Counted from the stretch's first letter, positions 12,217 through 24,812 are shown. The stretch is 64,000 nt of DNA from Benincasa hispida (GCF_009727055.1 NC_052357.1:7899182-7963181), one strand, 5' to 3'. Translations and numbers: made by a program. The notes: generated from the sequence alone by a model not told the origin.

Positions 12217-14230
12217 TTGTCAACTATAACAGTTGAAAAAAACATAATAAATATGTTGATGCGTCATGAAGATTTAGTAATTCTTGAACCTGGAAATGAT
12301 GGAGATAGTGACATCAACGTTGAAGTGGATGAATTGTTTGGAAACGACGGTAGTGGTGAACAAGATCTTGAGTTGGTACTGTCAGAAATGTTCAACCAAA
12401 TAGATTGAGAAATGACAAATTCAACGTTTGAACTAGGGTCTACTTTGGAAAAAAGGAATGTAGGAATAGATAACTGTAGTTTAATACAGAAGGGAATATT
12501 ATTTAATACCAAAGAAGATTTATAGCTTGCTATAAAAAAAATATTGTGTGACGAACACTACGAAATTGTCGTAATGGAATCAAATCAGGACCTTTGGTAT
12601 GTTAAATGTAAATCTTGGAGTGACGGGTGTGCTTGGAGGCTACGAGCATGTCGGCACAAAAGTCATGGGATGTTCGAAATCACAAAACTTCAAGGAGAAC
12701 ACTCATGTTTGTTTTCAGAGTTGATATAGGATCATTCAAAGGATTCAAATTTCATGAGTATCGAAATTCAGAATTTGGTTAGAGCTGATCCTGGAGTACC
12801 TGTGGCCATACTTCAAGAAGTCATTAAAAGACAATATGGTTATAATGTCAATTATAGACGGGTGTGGTAAGCCAAGAGAAAAGCGTTAATTGCTGTGTTT
12901 GGCAACTGGGAGAAATCATATTTGGAGCTTCCGTATTGGCTGAGTGTTGTTGTTCATTACAACCCAGGAACACGAGCAGGTTTTTCCTTCCCTTTTGGAC
13001 GAGTTTTTTGGTCTTTTGGTCCAGAGAATGGTTTAACCATTGTAGGCCATTAATACAGATTGATGGAACTCATCTATACGGAAAGTATAAGGGGAAATTA
13101 TTGTCAGCCTTATCTGTTGATGCAAACGGACATATATTTCCCCTTGCTTTTGCTATCGTAGAAGGTGAGAATTCGTCCAGTTGGTCATGGTTTTTGTGGG
13201 CATTGCGTGAATATGTTACCCAAAGAGAGGGTATTTGCTTGATTTCTGACAGACATAAGGGCATTCTTGTTGCAATTAATAATGAAGAACCCAGAGCGTA
13301 CCACCGATATTGTCTTCGCCATGTTGCCAGTAATTTCAATACAAAATACAAATCGAAGCAATTAAAAAATTTGGTATTTAAGGCCGAAAATCAACACCAA
13401 AGGCGTAAGTTCATTCGATGCATGAAAGAATTGAAACAATTGCACCCTGAATGTCTTGAATTTTTTTCAGACATTGACTTAGAAAAATGGACACAGTCAC
13501 ATGACGGTGGGTACTGCTATGGGTGGATGACCAACAATGCAGCTGAATGCATGAACGACGTTTTTAAAGGTGCTAGAATGTTACCCATTACTTCTTTGGT
13601 TAGGCTAACATTCTATCTTTGGTTAGGCTAACATTCTATCGCACAATATTGTATTTTGAACGCCGGAGACAAGAAATCAGTGAAGCACTCGATCGTTAGG
13701 ATATATATACAGAATATGCCCTAAAGAAACTGAAGAGGTGGGAAAAACGAGCATCGACACATACGGTAACATCCATTGATAGGGAAAGTCAAACTTTCGA
13801 AGTACAAACTGGCATAAATATGATTTCTCCCTACAAAGGACAACACACCCAAGTTTTAAGCTTGAAAGAAGGGACATGTTCTTGCAATAAGTGGCAATCA
13901 TTCAAGATTCCATGCTCTTATGTAATTGCAGTTTGTAATTACATGCGTATGACATACCTACCACTTATTGATGAATGCTACAAATTGTCCAATTTCAAGC
14001 GTTGTTACGAAGGCCGCTTCCATCCAATTCAACACCTAGATTATTGGCCAGAATTAAGAAGTTCGTCCAAATATGGACTTACTCAGAGAACAAGGTCGGC
14101 CAAAAAGTACACGAATTCATAATGAAATGGACTAGAGAGAAGCAAGCCAAAAAGTGCGATGTACAATTTGTAAAAGAGAAGGACATAACAGACGCACTTG
14201 TCCACACCGTACACTGGGTGCTTCGTCGTC
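12217..14230 (+). pseudogene. MULE transposase (MuDR family), decayed
   Basis: The order of domains is an acidic N-terminal segment (12217-12408), a MuDR DNA-binding domain with a C-x-S-x-G-C-x-W-R-L core (12544-12729), then the MULE DDE domain. The triad is readable: Asp in QIDGTHLYG (codon 13062), Asp in LISDRHKG (13248) and Glu in NAAECMN (13545). A SWIM zinc finger follows at about 13850-13930 (CSC, then PCSY), where the expected final His is Tyr (codon 13919). After it comes a zinc-knuckle-like tail with C-T-I-C-x4-H near 14155-14200. Breaks include stops near 12408, 12729 and 13699, a frame change near 12870-13020, and a 23-bp tandem duplication at 13595-13640. The cut-and-paste chemistry is known for the family; this copy is unlikely to make a full protein. 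Confidence 0.85.
13595..13640. repeat. 23-bp tandem duplication inside transposase
   Basis: TTTGGTTAGGCTAACATTCT plus three bases at 13595-13617 is repeated exactly at 13618-13640. Twenty-three is not a multiple of three, so the duplication shifts the frame right after the conserved LVRLTFY segment. Confidence 0.9.
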
Positions 14231-14500
14231 TTCGGGTCATTAGGATTTTTATTTTTATTTTTTTTACTTGTATTCTTTATGTATTTATAATTTTCATGTA
14301 ATTGTATATTTCATGAATTTGTATTCTTTGTGTAAATAATAAATTTTCATGTATTTGTATTCTTTATGTATTTATAATGAATTTATGTAATGAATTTATT
14401 TAATAAACTTATTTCATGTAATTGTATTTTCTTATGTACTTTTTATGTATCTTTTATGTTATCGATTTTATTATGTAATATAATTTGAACTTTTTAGGTA

Positions 14501-16157
14501 ATGGAGCCTGATCCTTCTAATCCTGTCCAATTGTACCAACAAAACACGCATCGTTCACAGGCGGTATAGGATAGTTCATCCACTATAGTGTTTGAGTTGT
14601 TGGAGGAGGGAGGCGACTGCACAGAGTACTATTCCATTTGATCATCGCATCATTCCATACGTTCAGAAGGCGGGTTTTCTTGGGGTTGCAAGATTGGTTT
14701 CATCCAGCTTGATTGGCACCTGATTACTGCTCTGGAGACCAGAGACCCACACATTTCACCTACCCTGTGGGGAATGCACAATTACGCTACAGGATGCCGC
14801 CGTACAATTTGAGTTAAGAATGGACGGGCAACCACTGACAAACTCACTACAGTATGATTGGAAGAACGTCTGTGAAGAGCTCTTAGGCGTTCTACCAGAG
14901 GATCTGAAGGGATTAAGATTGAGTATCCCTTGGTTGGCGTCCCAGTTTCCTGAATTATCTCCCGATGCCGACGACATCAGCGTACGTAGGTACGCATGAG
15001 CATACATCATGCAGCTTATTGGAGGATTTTTATTTGCCGACAAGTCAAATACTCTGGTGCATCTCATGTTCCTCCCATATTGTCTGATTTCGAGCAGCTG
15101 GTACGTACTCGTGGGGTGGTGCATGTCTTGCATGGTTGTAAATTTTGTCGGGTTTCCAATGCACAAGCATTGGAAATAGCGGGCCACTGATACTATTACA
15201 AGTGTAGACTTATAATCGATTTCCAATCGTAGCACCACAAGTCCAAACAGGCCCCAGATCATCGGCCACTTAGTGCCAGGTATTATTTTATTTATATATT
15301 TATTTTGTTACCGTTTTATATAAGAATATAAATTAATTATATTTTTTATAATTTTAGATGGACTGGTGTATTAGCTGACTCTGAACAGTCAGCAAATATG
15401 TTACTCGTGTACAGGAAAACATTCGACATGCTGACGCCCAATCAGGTAGTAAATATATATATAAATGAATATTTAAAATTTTTTATATTATACTTATTAT
15501 TTTTTTTTGTCAAGTTATTTGAACGCCATACTCACAGATTTGGTCATCCTTACCTGATTATTGTTGTGATGGTAGACATTTCGGGATGCGACAAACGATA
15601 CCTTCGTTGTTCTATACACTTCCAGAACTACACCAGATCGATTTAAGAGGTAAGCACGACCAAGACTGGCGTCAAATCCATGCGGAGTATTTATCCTACT
15701 AGCATGGACGGCGTGATCGTTGTGCACAAGGAGAATTAACAGATGGGCCAGTTGTATCAGACGACTACTTTCCTCGGTACAATTCGATCACGAGGCGATT
15801 TATCTCACCAGACGGCGCTTACTATTATTGCATGGTAAGATATTTCAAATCAGACATTTTCCATATATATAATATGAATATTGTTTAATATTTTTTTTTA
15901 TTCTACCGAATAATTTTATCGACGATATTCAACAATATTCAGTGCAGAACAACCTTCCAGAATTGGGTTCAATGTGTCAGCAAACATTGATGAACGTAGA
16001 AAGTATTATTCAACAAACAAGACGACTCAATGTTGTTGACACCGATCGAAGACGTATTCGTCATAGAGGACAACGACAACGACAACGGGGTGAACCTAAT
16101 TTAGAGGGACACGAAAACAACCCCATGAGGAGTAAGGGCCAGGGGGGTCGTTTTTAA
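14501..16157 (+). pseudogene. Plant mobile domain (PMD, MAIN-like) gene inside MULE, decayed
   Basis: The start is MEPDPSNP at 14501, after an intron-like TTTTTAG. The PMD is recognisable in pieces across frames: GFIQLDWHLITALE near 14697-14740, then a block at about 14820-15100 containing DGQPLT, WKNVCEELLG, PDADDISVRRYA and MQLIGGFLFADKSNT. Later exons lie around 15360-15840, and the arginine-rich C-terminal tail at 15942-16157 contains RRRIRHRGQRQRQRG and ends in a stop. PMD proteins of the MAIN/MAIL group act in gene silencing and genome stability in Arabidopsis, and PMDs are also found inside transposons. Here an early TGG to TAG-type stop near 14569 and several frameshifts break it. The exon map is approximate. 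It lies on the same strand as the transposase, between the inverted repeats. Confidence 0.75.
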
Positions 16158-16383
16158 ATCTCATATTATATCATTTTCAAATTGCAAATCTCAAAAGAAC
16201 TAATTGTAAATATTATTTAATATCATGATTTTTTTTTTAATATGAGTGTAAGATATTTTCATTGTAGATTAAATATATAATCAAGTTTAATAATGAAAGA
16301 ATTAAGTTTAACCATTAAAAAAAATTTATAAGCAACAATGAAGGAATTAAGTTTTAACAATTAACTTTAAAAAAAAAAATTAT

Positions 16384-16527
16384 AAGCGAACTCGTGTACC
16401 AGGTACACGAGTTCGCTTGACCGGTCAACTAGTCAACTGACCACGTCAGCTGACTGAAATAAATGGTATTCGTGTACCCAGTATACGAGTATGCCACATG
16501 GAAATCGTGTACCGGGTACACGATTTC
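16384..16527. repeat. MULE right subterminal palindromes (three copies)
   Basis: 16384-16418 is a perfect 35-bp palindrome with a one-base centre (arms AAGCGAACTCGTGTACC). 16469-16489 is an imperfect copy. 16501-16527 is a perfect 27-bp palindrome (arms GAAATCGTGTACC). All share the TCGTGTACC core with the left-end motifs at 11485-11615. Confidence 0.85.
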
Positions 16528-16577
16528 ACTACCTAAATCTGTCTATACTTTCCCAAAACACATATTTTTGAAATTAC

Positions 16578-16636
16578 TTCCCCCAACCCTATTTTTGTTA
16601 TTATTTATTTAAAAATATTATTTTTTAAAAAAATTC
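16578..16636 (-). repeat. MULE right terminal inverted repeat
   Basis: It is the reverse complement of the left repeat, opening TTCCCCCAACCCTATTTTTG on the plus strand and ending TTTAAAAAAATTC before the target duplication. Confidence 0.85.
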
Positions 16637-16645
16637 TGAATTTTG
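16637..16645. repeat. Right 9-bp target site duplication of the MULE
   Basis: TGAATTTTG is identical to 11391-11399. Confidence 0.85.
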
Positions 16646-17781
16646 AATAGTGAATTTTTCAGGGCTGCTTTCAGGCCAATTCTATTTTATGTTTTTAGAG
16701 GTTAGTGAATATGCACTTTGGTATACAACTTAAACTTAAAAACATTTTTAATTCTATTAGTGTATTCCGATTTTGAATTTAAATTTTAAAATACAAATAA
16801 TATTAAAAGAACTTATAAAAAGTTAATATGTTAAGTTATAAATTCAATTCTTTTTAAAAATTAAAATATATTATAATATATTCTAAATTATATATATTAC
16901 AATAATAGTAATCATACAATTTTTTTTTGAAAATAAACCAAGTTATTAAATTAATTAATCATATTTAGTAACTATAATTAATTCTATGATTTGGCCCATT
17001 TTGAACAATTATTTAAATTTGATTTCTGAATCTACTAACAAATAAATATATATATATATATGAAAGCATGAAATGAGTCCAAACTGTAAATGTCTTATTT
17101 TCTCAAAACAGAAATCATATTGAGAAAAAGAAAATGTAATTCATTGTTTGCATTAAAAAGAGTAATATTTCTACAACTGATTCATTAATTTATTCTATTA
17201 TCACACTCAATGCACAATTATCAACTTGAGCACAACCGGATGATTACGACAACTACTTCCTCTAAAAATTGATTCAAACTCTTCCTCACATGAGTAAAAG
17301 AAAAGAAAAGAAAGTCAAATACGTAATTCACGAAAATATGTTAAGATGCAAATTTAGTCCTTATGCTTTGATATCGTAAGAATTATTTATGAGAGTTTTC
17401 ATCAAACTGTAGAGACTAACTTACAACTCTCTCCAAATTATATAGACCGAAATTTACAGTGCAACCAAAAGGAAATGCAGCATCAGGATTTCTATAGAAA
17501 CGTATTGAAACTTTATCATTGACAAAATCAATAGTCAGTGATTCATTACAACTACAGGCATCTGATGGTACTTTAAAAAAAAATCCCTAATGTGATTGAC
17601 CAACTTCCCTAAAATCCTAACTAGTAGAGAGAAAAGAAGGTATATTTACTTGAGCAAAATCAAGAAGCAGCAGGCAGTTAACAAAATTCCTGCTAGGTAC
17701 AAAGTGTTCTATTTTTGGATTTACATGCTGCAAATCTGATCTTTTGTTACAAGAAAACCAAGAGGAAACTCATCACTTGTA
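16646..17781. other. AT-rich spacer and 3' region of the minus-strand gene
   Basis: No gene is seen. The stretch nearest 17781 is probably the 3' untranslated region of the minus-strand gene, and the rest is AT-rich spacer with a (TA)n run near 17046-17060. Confidence 0.5.
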
Positions 17782-20469
17782 TCAGCTTGAGCATGATCTC
17801 AGTTTCCCATTCTTTTGCCTGCATGAATATTTGGAAGGGTACCACTGTTACTAAGGCCTCGTCTATTACAAACAATGAACTACTAGAGAGATGATGATGT
17901 CTTACCAAAACGAATCCTTTTTTTCTTGTGCTAATAGTTCTTCAAACGATATGTCGGTAAACTCAGAATCGATCTTTTCCGTTGGCTTCTCAGATTTTTG
18001 TATCAACTCCATGCAGGTACCGATTTCTAGCATCTGGAAGATCATAAGGTACAGAGAAACATCAAGTCTGGCTGTTGCATTATTTTCAATAACAATTTCA
18101 AGTGTGTATGTAATAGAAAGAGAGAGAGAGAGAGAGAGAGAGCAAAAAGAAGGGAAGAAGATATCCATCTGATAACTTCATTGGACATTTTCAACTATTA
18201 TGGGAAAAGGGAGACGAAGTAGTGAATTTGATAAAGTGAACTTACAAAGGGCATTAACTATAAATGGGGGATGGGATTCAGAGGCTACAACAGACCAGCA
18301 AGTGTACTTCCCAATTTCTAGGAAGCATCGGTAGCGAAAAAAGGAGTAAACGAAGCAAGAACCTAAAGGTAAAAGTAATACCTTTTTGTATGCTGGAGAC
18401 AGTTTAAGCTGTTGTTGAAGCCAGTTATACACAAAGGTGTCCTCCTCTAGTCTCTTCTGTTCCAATTCTAACTTGTATATCTAAGGCAACAACAGATCAA
18501 CAAATTTGAGTAGATGAAACTTTTGGCAACAAATATCAAGATATATCATGTCACAAACCTGCTGTTGAAGGCGATCGAATGAGGATCTATCTGCCTTGTA
18601 AAGCAGAGCTTTCGTTATGGTGAACTTTCGGTGGATAACATCAGCTCTGTCAGTAGAAAAAGTGTATATAGTTGGGAGTGGAATAACTTAAGAAGGGCAA
18701 AAAATCTTAGAGATAACCTAACATACGTTAATCATACTTAACAAGAAGTTGAAGATATTACATATATATTAACTCCAAAAGGAAAAAGTCTATACAAATT
18801 TGACACAGTAAGAGTCAAGAGAGACACTATTATGGTTGAAGCAAAGATATGAAGCATACTTGTGCTGCAGCTTGCTTCTAGCATTAATTAAGCAGTTGGC
18901 GAATTGTCGAACCTGCATTTGAAAGGAAAACAGAAATACATTGCAGTGCTTCAGTGCTTAGAATTCAACCCCCTATCAGTCTCAATTCTAACAAACTAGC
19001 GACACAAAGCCATCGATATCGGAAAAGTTATGGATACAGGGTTGGGTCCAATTTTTGGGCTTGAGCTGCTAAAAACTCCATACTCATCAGCTAAAAGCAA
19101 GAATTCTCACAGACCAAAGTCTAACCATCTAAATCATATGGTATAGAGTAAGCTGATCTCTAATGGAAACTCGATCAACTACAATCGTTCTAGATAGAGT
19201 TGTTATTCAATGAAGTCCAGGAATTATTAGCAATGTTACTGTATGTCTGCTATTAGGCAATCTTGCAATACATTACTTACCCTCACGATCTTTCTCAAAC
19301 ATATGAGAACTGACATTTCAAAGGAGCTTCAAGCTAAAATTATGTCAAGGAAGATAAATTAAGCGGGTTGTATTACACATACACACACATATATAGGCAG
19401 GATTGCACCAGAAGATAAAGGAGATTAATGACCAAGTCCAAACAAACCAATGAAAACTAAAGATTCAAATATTTTTTAAAATGGGCTGCGATTGGCTAAC
19501 CGGCGACTAAAAATGAAAATTTCGGCTGACATGAACATTAGGTTAGGACTAGGACCATTTTGCGTCACACCGTTAAGTGTGCTATGACATCGTTAGTGTT
19601 TTAGGAGTGCATCATTCCACATTAACATGGCTGGAATTGGGTCATTTGTATAATAGGGCAATGAGATGCTAATGGCAGAGTCAAGCCGTAGTAGAAGAAC
19701 TGCCGCAGAAACTCTAATTGAAACACAGACAGTAACAGAAATGGAGGTTGCAGGACATTCAACAAACACTGAACGAAGATTACAACTAAAAGAAGAAAAT
19801 ACGATTCATAAGAAATAAGAAAGAATACAGAACCTGAGCCAATGTCAATTCCTTTGATTCCTGACACTTCATTAGTTCATCATACTGCCGTTTAATCTTC
19901 CTTTGAATCACACTAGTAGACGATGTAAATGGATACAACAAAGTCAATTCCTGCTCAGAACCAGTTCCAACATCCGTTCCCCAATTTTCACTCTCATCTC
20001 CAGCTTGCGAATTCGCCCTCTTCTTCTTTGCCCTCTTCTTCTTCCTCTTTCCCCCTTGCTCCTGACCAGAATCCCCAAATTCCTTGTTCAATCCAACACT
20101 CTTCAAATCTAGGTCACCACGGCCCTCTTCAACAAAGAAACTTGCCCATTTTGGAGAATCCGGCGGTAAGATCTCAAAGAGAAGCGAATGAGTCAAACAA
20201 GTCCGGTCAGTTCCATTGCCACAATCCGCCACAGAATTCCCAATATCAATTCTCTCAGGCTCAATCGGCTCACTGATTAGTTGCTGTTGCTGTTCAAACT
20301 CGATTTTCTTCACCCTTTTGTAAATAGAAAATGATAAAACAAGGACGGAGAAGGTGAAGAAGACGAAAAAGCATAATAACAACATGGGTATGTCTCCTTC
20401 AGAGAAGTTAGTAATTCGAAATGGGAAATTGGGGAAGAAACGGGACAAATATGAGTGTAAAGCCGCCAT
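17782..20469 (-). CDS. Membrane-anchored coiled-coil protein of unknown function
   Basis: Six exons were placed on the minus strand: 20469-19834, 18912-18860, 18646-18559, 18480-18382, 18033-17906 and 17818-17782. All introns are GT-AG, and the frame closes at 346 residues. Residues 28-50 form one hydrophobic membrane segment after a short N-terminus. A variable acidic and serine-rich part follows, then a strongly basic run at 141-151 (KRKKKRAKKKR). From about 188 there is a long charged helical stretch, probably a coiled coil, containing QRKIKRQYDELMKC, RKFTITKALLYKADRSSFD and EEDTFVYNWLQQQLKLSPAYKK. The C-terminus is DISFEELLAQEKKDSFWQKN and a few more residues. I recognise the layout as that of a conserved plant family without an assigned function. 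The microexon-sized second exon (53 bases) is supported only by frame and splice sites. A (AG)n tract at 18117-18142 lies in the intron before exon 5. Confidence 0.8.
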
Positions 20470-21105
20470 TGGAGGGCATCAACAGAGAAAAAAATTGAAG
20501 AAAAAGAAAAAGAGCAAAAAAAAAGGAAAACCCAACAGAGAGAGAATGGAAAAGAGACGATTGAATCGGGGTGGAGTTCGGATTTGAAGCTGAAAGAGGA
20601 TAAATTCAGTTGCTTCTTCAGTGAAATGGGTGTGAAGAAGAATCTTTGAAACAAAATAAAAATCTCCCTTTTGTTGTGAAATCAAGGGCACGAAATAGAT
20701 AGAGAAAACATAATATAATAATAAATAAACATAATATAATAATAAAATAAAGTAACTAAACTTATGAAAAATTAATAATACTAAAATTTAGTAGAAATTT
20801 GAGGTTGATTTTTTACCATTGTATATGATTTTAAGATTCACCAATGTCACTCTTTATAAGCAAATTGACAAGTAGGATGTGGTTTTAGGACACTAAGCAT
20901 TGAGATCTATTTTTTATAATATTTATAATACTCTTCTTATATGGTTATATATATATATATATATATGAAATATGTCTTGTTAAAATCTTACTAGGAAAAA
21001 TCTAATGAAAAAAAAAAACTAAAGGAAACAAAATACATATTTCATATAATATATACTCCCAAAAGAATACAATATATATACTTCCCTTGTGAAAACATCA
21101 CTTAA
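20470..21105. other. Upstream region of the minus-strand gene and Copia 1 3' non-coding end
   Basis: 20470-20700 is purine-rich and is the likely 5' untranslated region and promoter of the minus-strand gene. From about 20930 to 21105 the minus strand looks like the non-coding tail that follows a Copia polyprotein; it contains a (TA)n run near 20947-20966. A clear 3' LTR was not found. Confidence 0.45.
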
Positions 21106-23369
21106 GATCTCTGAGTCATCACATTCCAATGTTGTGCACCAATTTTTCAAAAGTTGCGGTTGGTAATGCCATTGCAAATAAGCCCGTCAGGTTATCCTTC
21201 AAACAAATTTTTTGTATGGTGATGTCATTTTTTTCAAGATCATGAGTGTAGAAAAGTTTCAGTGAAATATGCTTTGTTCTATCTTCTTTAATATATCCTC
21301 ATTTGATTTGGGTTATGTTAGTTGTGTTGTCTTCGTATAATATCGTTGGAAGATTTTTATTAGAAGACAAGTCACATGTTTCATGAATGTGCTAAGTCAT
21401 TGATCTTAGCCATACACATTCTCGGCTAGCCTCGTGAATTGCAATAATTTCAACATGATTTGAGGAAGTGCCTGTTATGGTCTATTTCACCGATCGCTAT
21501 GATATAGCAATTCCTCCATATATGAACAGATAACCTATTTGAGATCTAGCTTTGTGTGGATCAGATAAATATCTAGAATTTCCATAGTCAATTAGGTCAA
21601 AATTTGATTTATTTGAATAAAACAAATTCATATTGGTTGTTCCTCGGAGATAACGGAGTATATGCTTAATTTCGTTCCAATGTCTTTTTGTAGGAGAAGA
21701 ACTATATCTAACTAATAAATTTACTGAAAATGCAATATCTGATCTTGTATTATTAGCAAGATACATAATTGCACCAACTACACTAAGATGTGATACTTTA
21801 GGACCAAGAAGTTCTTCATTATTGTCTCAATATCAAAATATATTTTTCTTTATATCTAATGAACGGACTTCCATTGGAATATTTAATGGATGTGCTTTGT
21901 CCATATAAAATCTTTTCAAAAATTTTCTTGTACAAGTTGACCGATGAAGAAATATTTCATCTGTTAAATGCTCAATTTGCAAATCAAGGCAAAATTTTCT
22001 TTTTTCGAGATTTTTCATCTCAAATTCTTTCTTAAGATATTCTATTTCCTTTGAAAGTTTTTTAGGAGTTCCAATTATATTCAAGTCATCAACATATATA
22101 GTTATAATAACAAATCTTGATTGTGATTTCTTTATGAAAACACACTGACATATTATATTATTTTGATATCATTCTTTCAATAAATATCCACTCAGGCGAT
22201 TGTATCATATCCTTCCTAATTGTTTCAATTCATATAGTGATCTCTGTAACTTTATTTAATAGAATTTATGGGAATTTGATGTTTATATTTCAGGTATATT
22301 TAATCATTCTGGGATTTTCATATAAATATCATTATCAAGAGATCCATTAAACATGCTATGACTACAGCCATAAGATGCATATCCAGACTTTCATACACAG
22401 TCAGACCAATTAAATATCTTAGTGCAATTGCATCCATCACCGGAGAATATGTCTCCTTATAATCAATACAAGGTATTTGTGAAAAACCTTGTGCAACTAG
22501 TCTTGCTTTATATCTTGTGACCTCATTATTTTCATTTATTTTTTCTCACAAATACTCATTTGTATCCCACAGGTTTAACCCCTTCTAGTGTTCGGACTAC
22601 TGGTTCGAAAACCTACTATTTTGAAAGTGAGTTTAATTCAGCCTCGATTTCTTCTTTCCACTGAGGCAAATCTTTTCTATGTCGACATTCTTCAATAAAT
22701 TTTGGTTCAGGATCCTCATTTTCAGATATAATATCAAGAGCAATATTATACGGAAAACTTTTGTTAATAACTATATTAGTTCGATTCCATCTTTTTCCTA
22801 TCATGACATAGTTTATTGAAATCTCATTATTATCTTTAAGTATTTCACCTTCCTCACTAGTTATCTTGAGGATTTCTTCATGGGTATTTACATTATCAAC
22901 TAAGTCTTTTTTACTATTAATTGTTTTTCATTTTCGAGGATTTTTATCTTTGGAACCTACTGGTTTACCACGCTTCTGGCGTGTTTCCGACTAATTAGTG
23001 ACAACTTGTTGTGTTGGGATATTAATTTTTTATTGAACATTTGCAGTTGGTATATGTGACTTAGTTACTCTATTTGCATCTATAGATGCATCTGGTAACT
23101 GATTTGCTATATTTTGCAAATGAATTATCTTTTTAACTTCAAGTTCACATTGATCTGTATGGAGATCTAAATGAGACAATAACGATGCATTCTATGTAAT
23201 TTCTTTTTCCAATTTCTTAATTCATCCTCCTAATGTTGGAAAAATTGTCTCATTAAAATGGCAATCAGTAAATCGTGCAGTAAATACATCACCTATCAGG
23301 GGCTAAAGATATTTGATAATTGATGGGGAATCATATCCAATATATATTCCTAACCTCCTTTGAGGACCC
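21106..23369 (-). pseudogene. Copia element 1, RT and RNase H part
   Basis: Reading down the minus strand from 23369: the end of integrase continues with GPQRRLGIYIGYDSPSI (about 23315-23366), then the segment before RT with DLPQWKEEIEAELNSL near 22620-22670. RT follows, with KKEFEMKNLEKRKFCLDLQI at about 21960-22030, then RNase H with MYLANNTRSDIAFSVNLLVR at 21700-21766. The Copia C-terminal block with LFAMALPTATFEKLVHNIG lies near 21120-21180. Stops and frameshifts are frequent. The upstream part of the same element continues beyond two inserted LTRs at 25481 and 27764. Confidence 0.88.
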
Positions 23370-24770
23370 TGTTGGGATTGGTGTCCTAATTCTCCGAGAG
23401 TCTCCTTGTTTGTAATTATACACATTGTTTTATGAATAAAATAACTATAATTTCATTTTGGCATTTACTCATATCCAATAAACAAAGCTCCATGGTTATC
23501 TTATGTGAACTTAAGAATGTATATGTGATATACAAGTGGATCATGCCTTAAGTGATAACCTAAATAAGTCTGTAGTATAAGGATTAAGGTGGGATACCTG
23601 ATCCTAGTGACACTACGGATACGGCCCACTTTGTAGAGGTTTGCAAGTATTGTAAACTATTACAGATGGTAGATCCTGACCACTTATGTGGAGATATGCG
23701 AGCGGGGGTGTCCTATACAAAGAGTTTGTGTAAGACTGGACCACTAGATGACTAGACTCTATATATAACAACGTTGATACTGGAGACTTATATCTCACCT
23801 AAACGACTATAGGTGACACGACCTCAATCCTGAGAGTTTTAGGAACTCCTATCTTTGAGGGCGGTTCTTTGATTAGTATGGGTGAGAGTGGCTAGATTGC
23901 CAACTCAACATGCCTACCTTTTTGGGGACTTATCTGATTTAGGAACTGGGAACTCAATACACAAGATGTAATTCACTCCTTCCCCGAAGCAGGGGTAAGT
24001 AGAGAGATTGCTCCCTTAAGGGCTGATTTCGGGGCTTGAACATAGTGGCCACAACTTCTCTTTGGAAGAGAGGACTTATTCATAGTAGAACTATGACTTA
24101 TGTTCATTAGAGGATTCAATGGTACTTAAGGAGTTAGATGTAACTACAGGGGCATAACATTATTGGCCGATCTGTACTTATGAGCGATTTGTGAAGGGTT
24201 ATCGCACTGCTGATTGGTTAAGATGGACACATAATATATATGTGGTAAAGAGAGTTCAGCTGTCGGTCTTTAATGGAGTACCTGGCAGTTAATGGGTGAT
24301 GAATCCCGTGACTAAAGAGTTTAGTCAGTTATTCACGTATCGTTGGAGCTTCGAGCTATAGGTCCATAAGGTCTCTATGGTAGCTCAATGGGTTCAAGTT
24401 GAGAATTAGTTCTTAGTGTTGATTTGAAATGTTCAAATTGATAAGAGGTAATTCGATTATATATGATATGATCGGTATGATGTACGAGATACATCTAGTG
24501 GAGAATTAATATAAATGAGTTTTACATTAAGTGCTATGGAATAGAAAAAGAGCTATGGTTTATATGTTTCATGAGATGAAATATTAAAACTATAGGTTAT
24601 AAATATGTTATGGTAAGTTAGTTATCATTTATATTTATAATAATATTAATTATTGGATAATTATCTCTTTTTCTCTAATAACCAATTGAGTGGTAGGTTA
24701 TTGGTGGTTTCATGGTAACCGTGGGATAACAAGGAAAAATGTTTTCCTAATTTTGGTAAGTAAGAAAATT

Positions 24771-24812
<42 letters not shown>

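Larger units (their letters stand above)
11400..16636 (+). mobile_element. Mutator-like element (MULE), 5.24 kb, with transposase and PMD gene
   Basis: This is a complete element. It has a 9-bp target duplication (TGAATTTTG on both sides) and ~60-bp terminal inverted repeats at 11400-11459 and 16578-16636, which share AAAAATAGGGTTGGGGGAA at their inner edge. Subterminal palindromes lie just inside both ends. A MULE transposase reading region (12217 to about 14230) is followed by a second, same-strand region with a plant mobile domain (14501-16157). Both coding regions carry stops and frameshifts, so the copy is probably not autonomous now. The well-kept ends and perfect target duplication suggest that insertion is not ancient. 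Confidence 0.88.
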
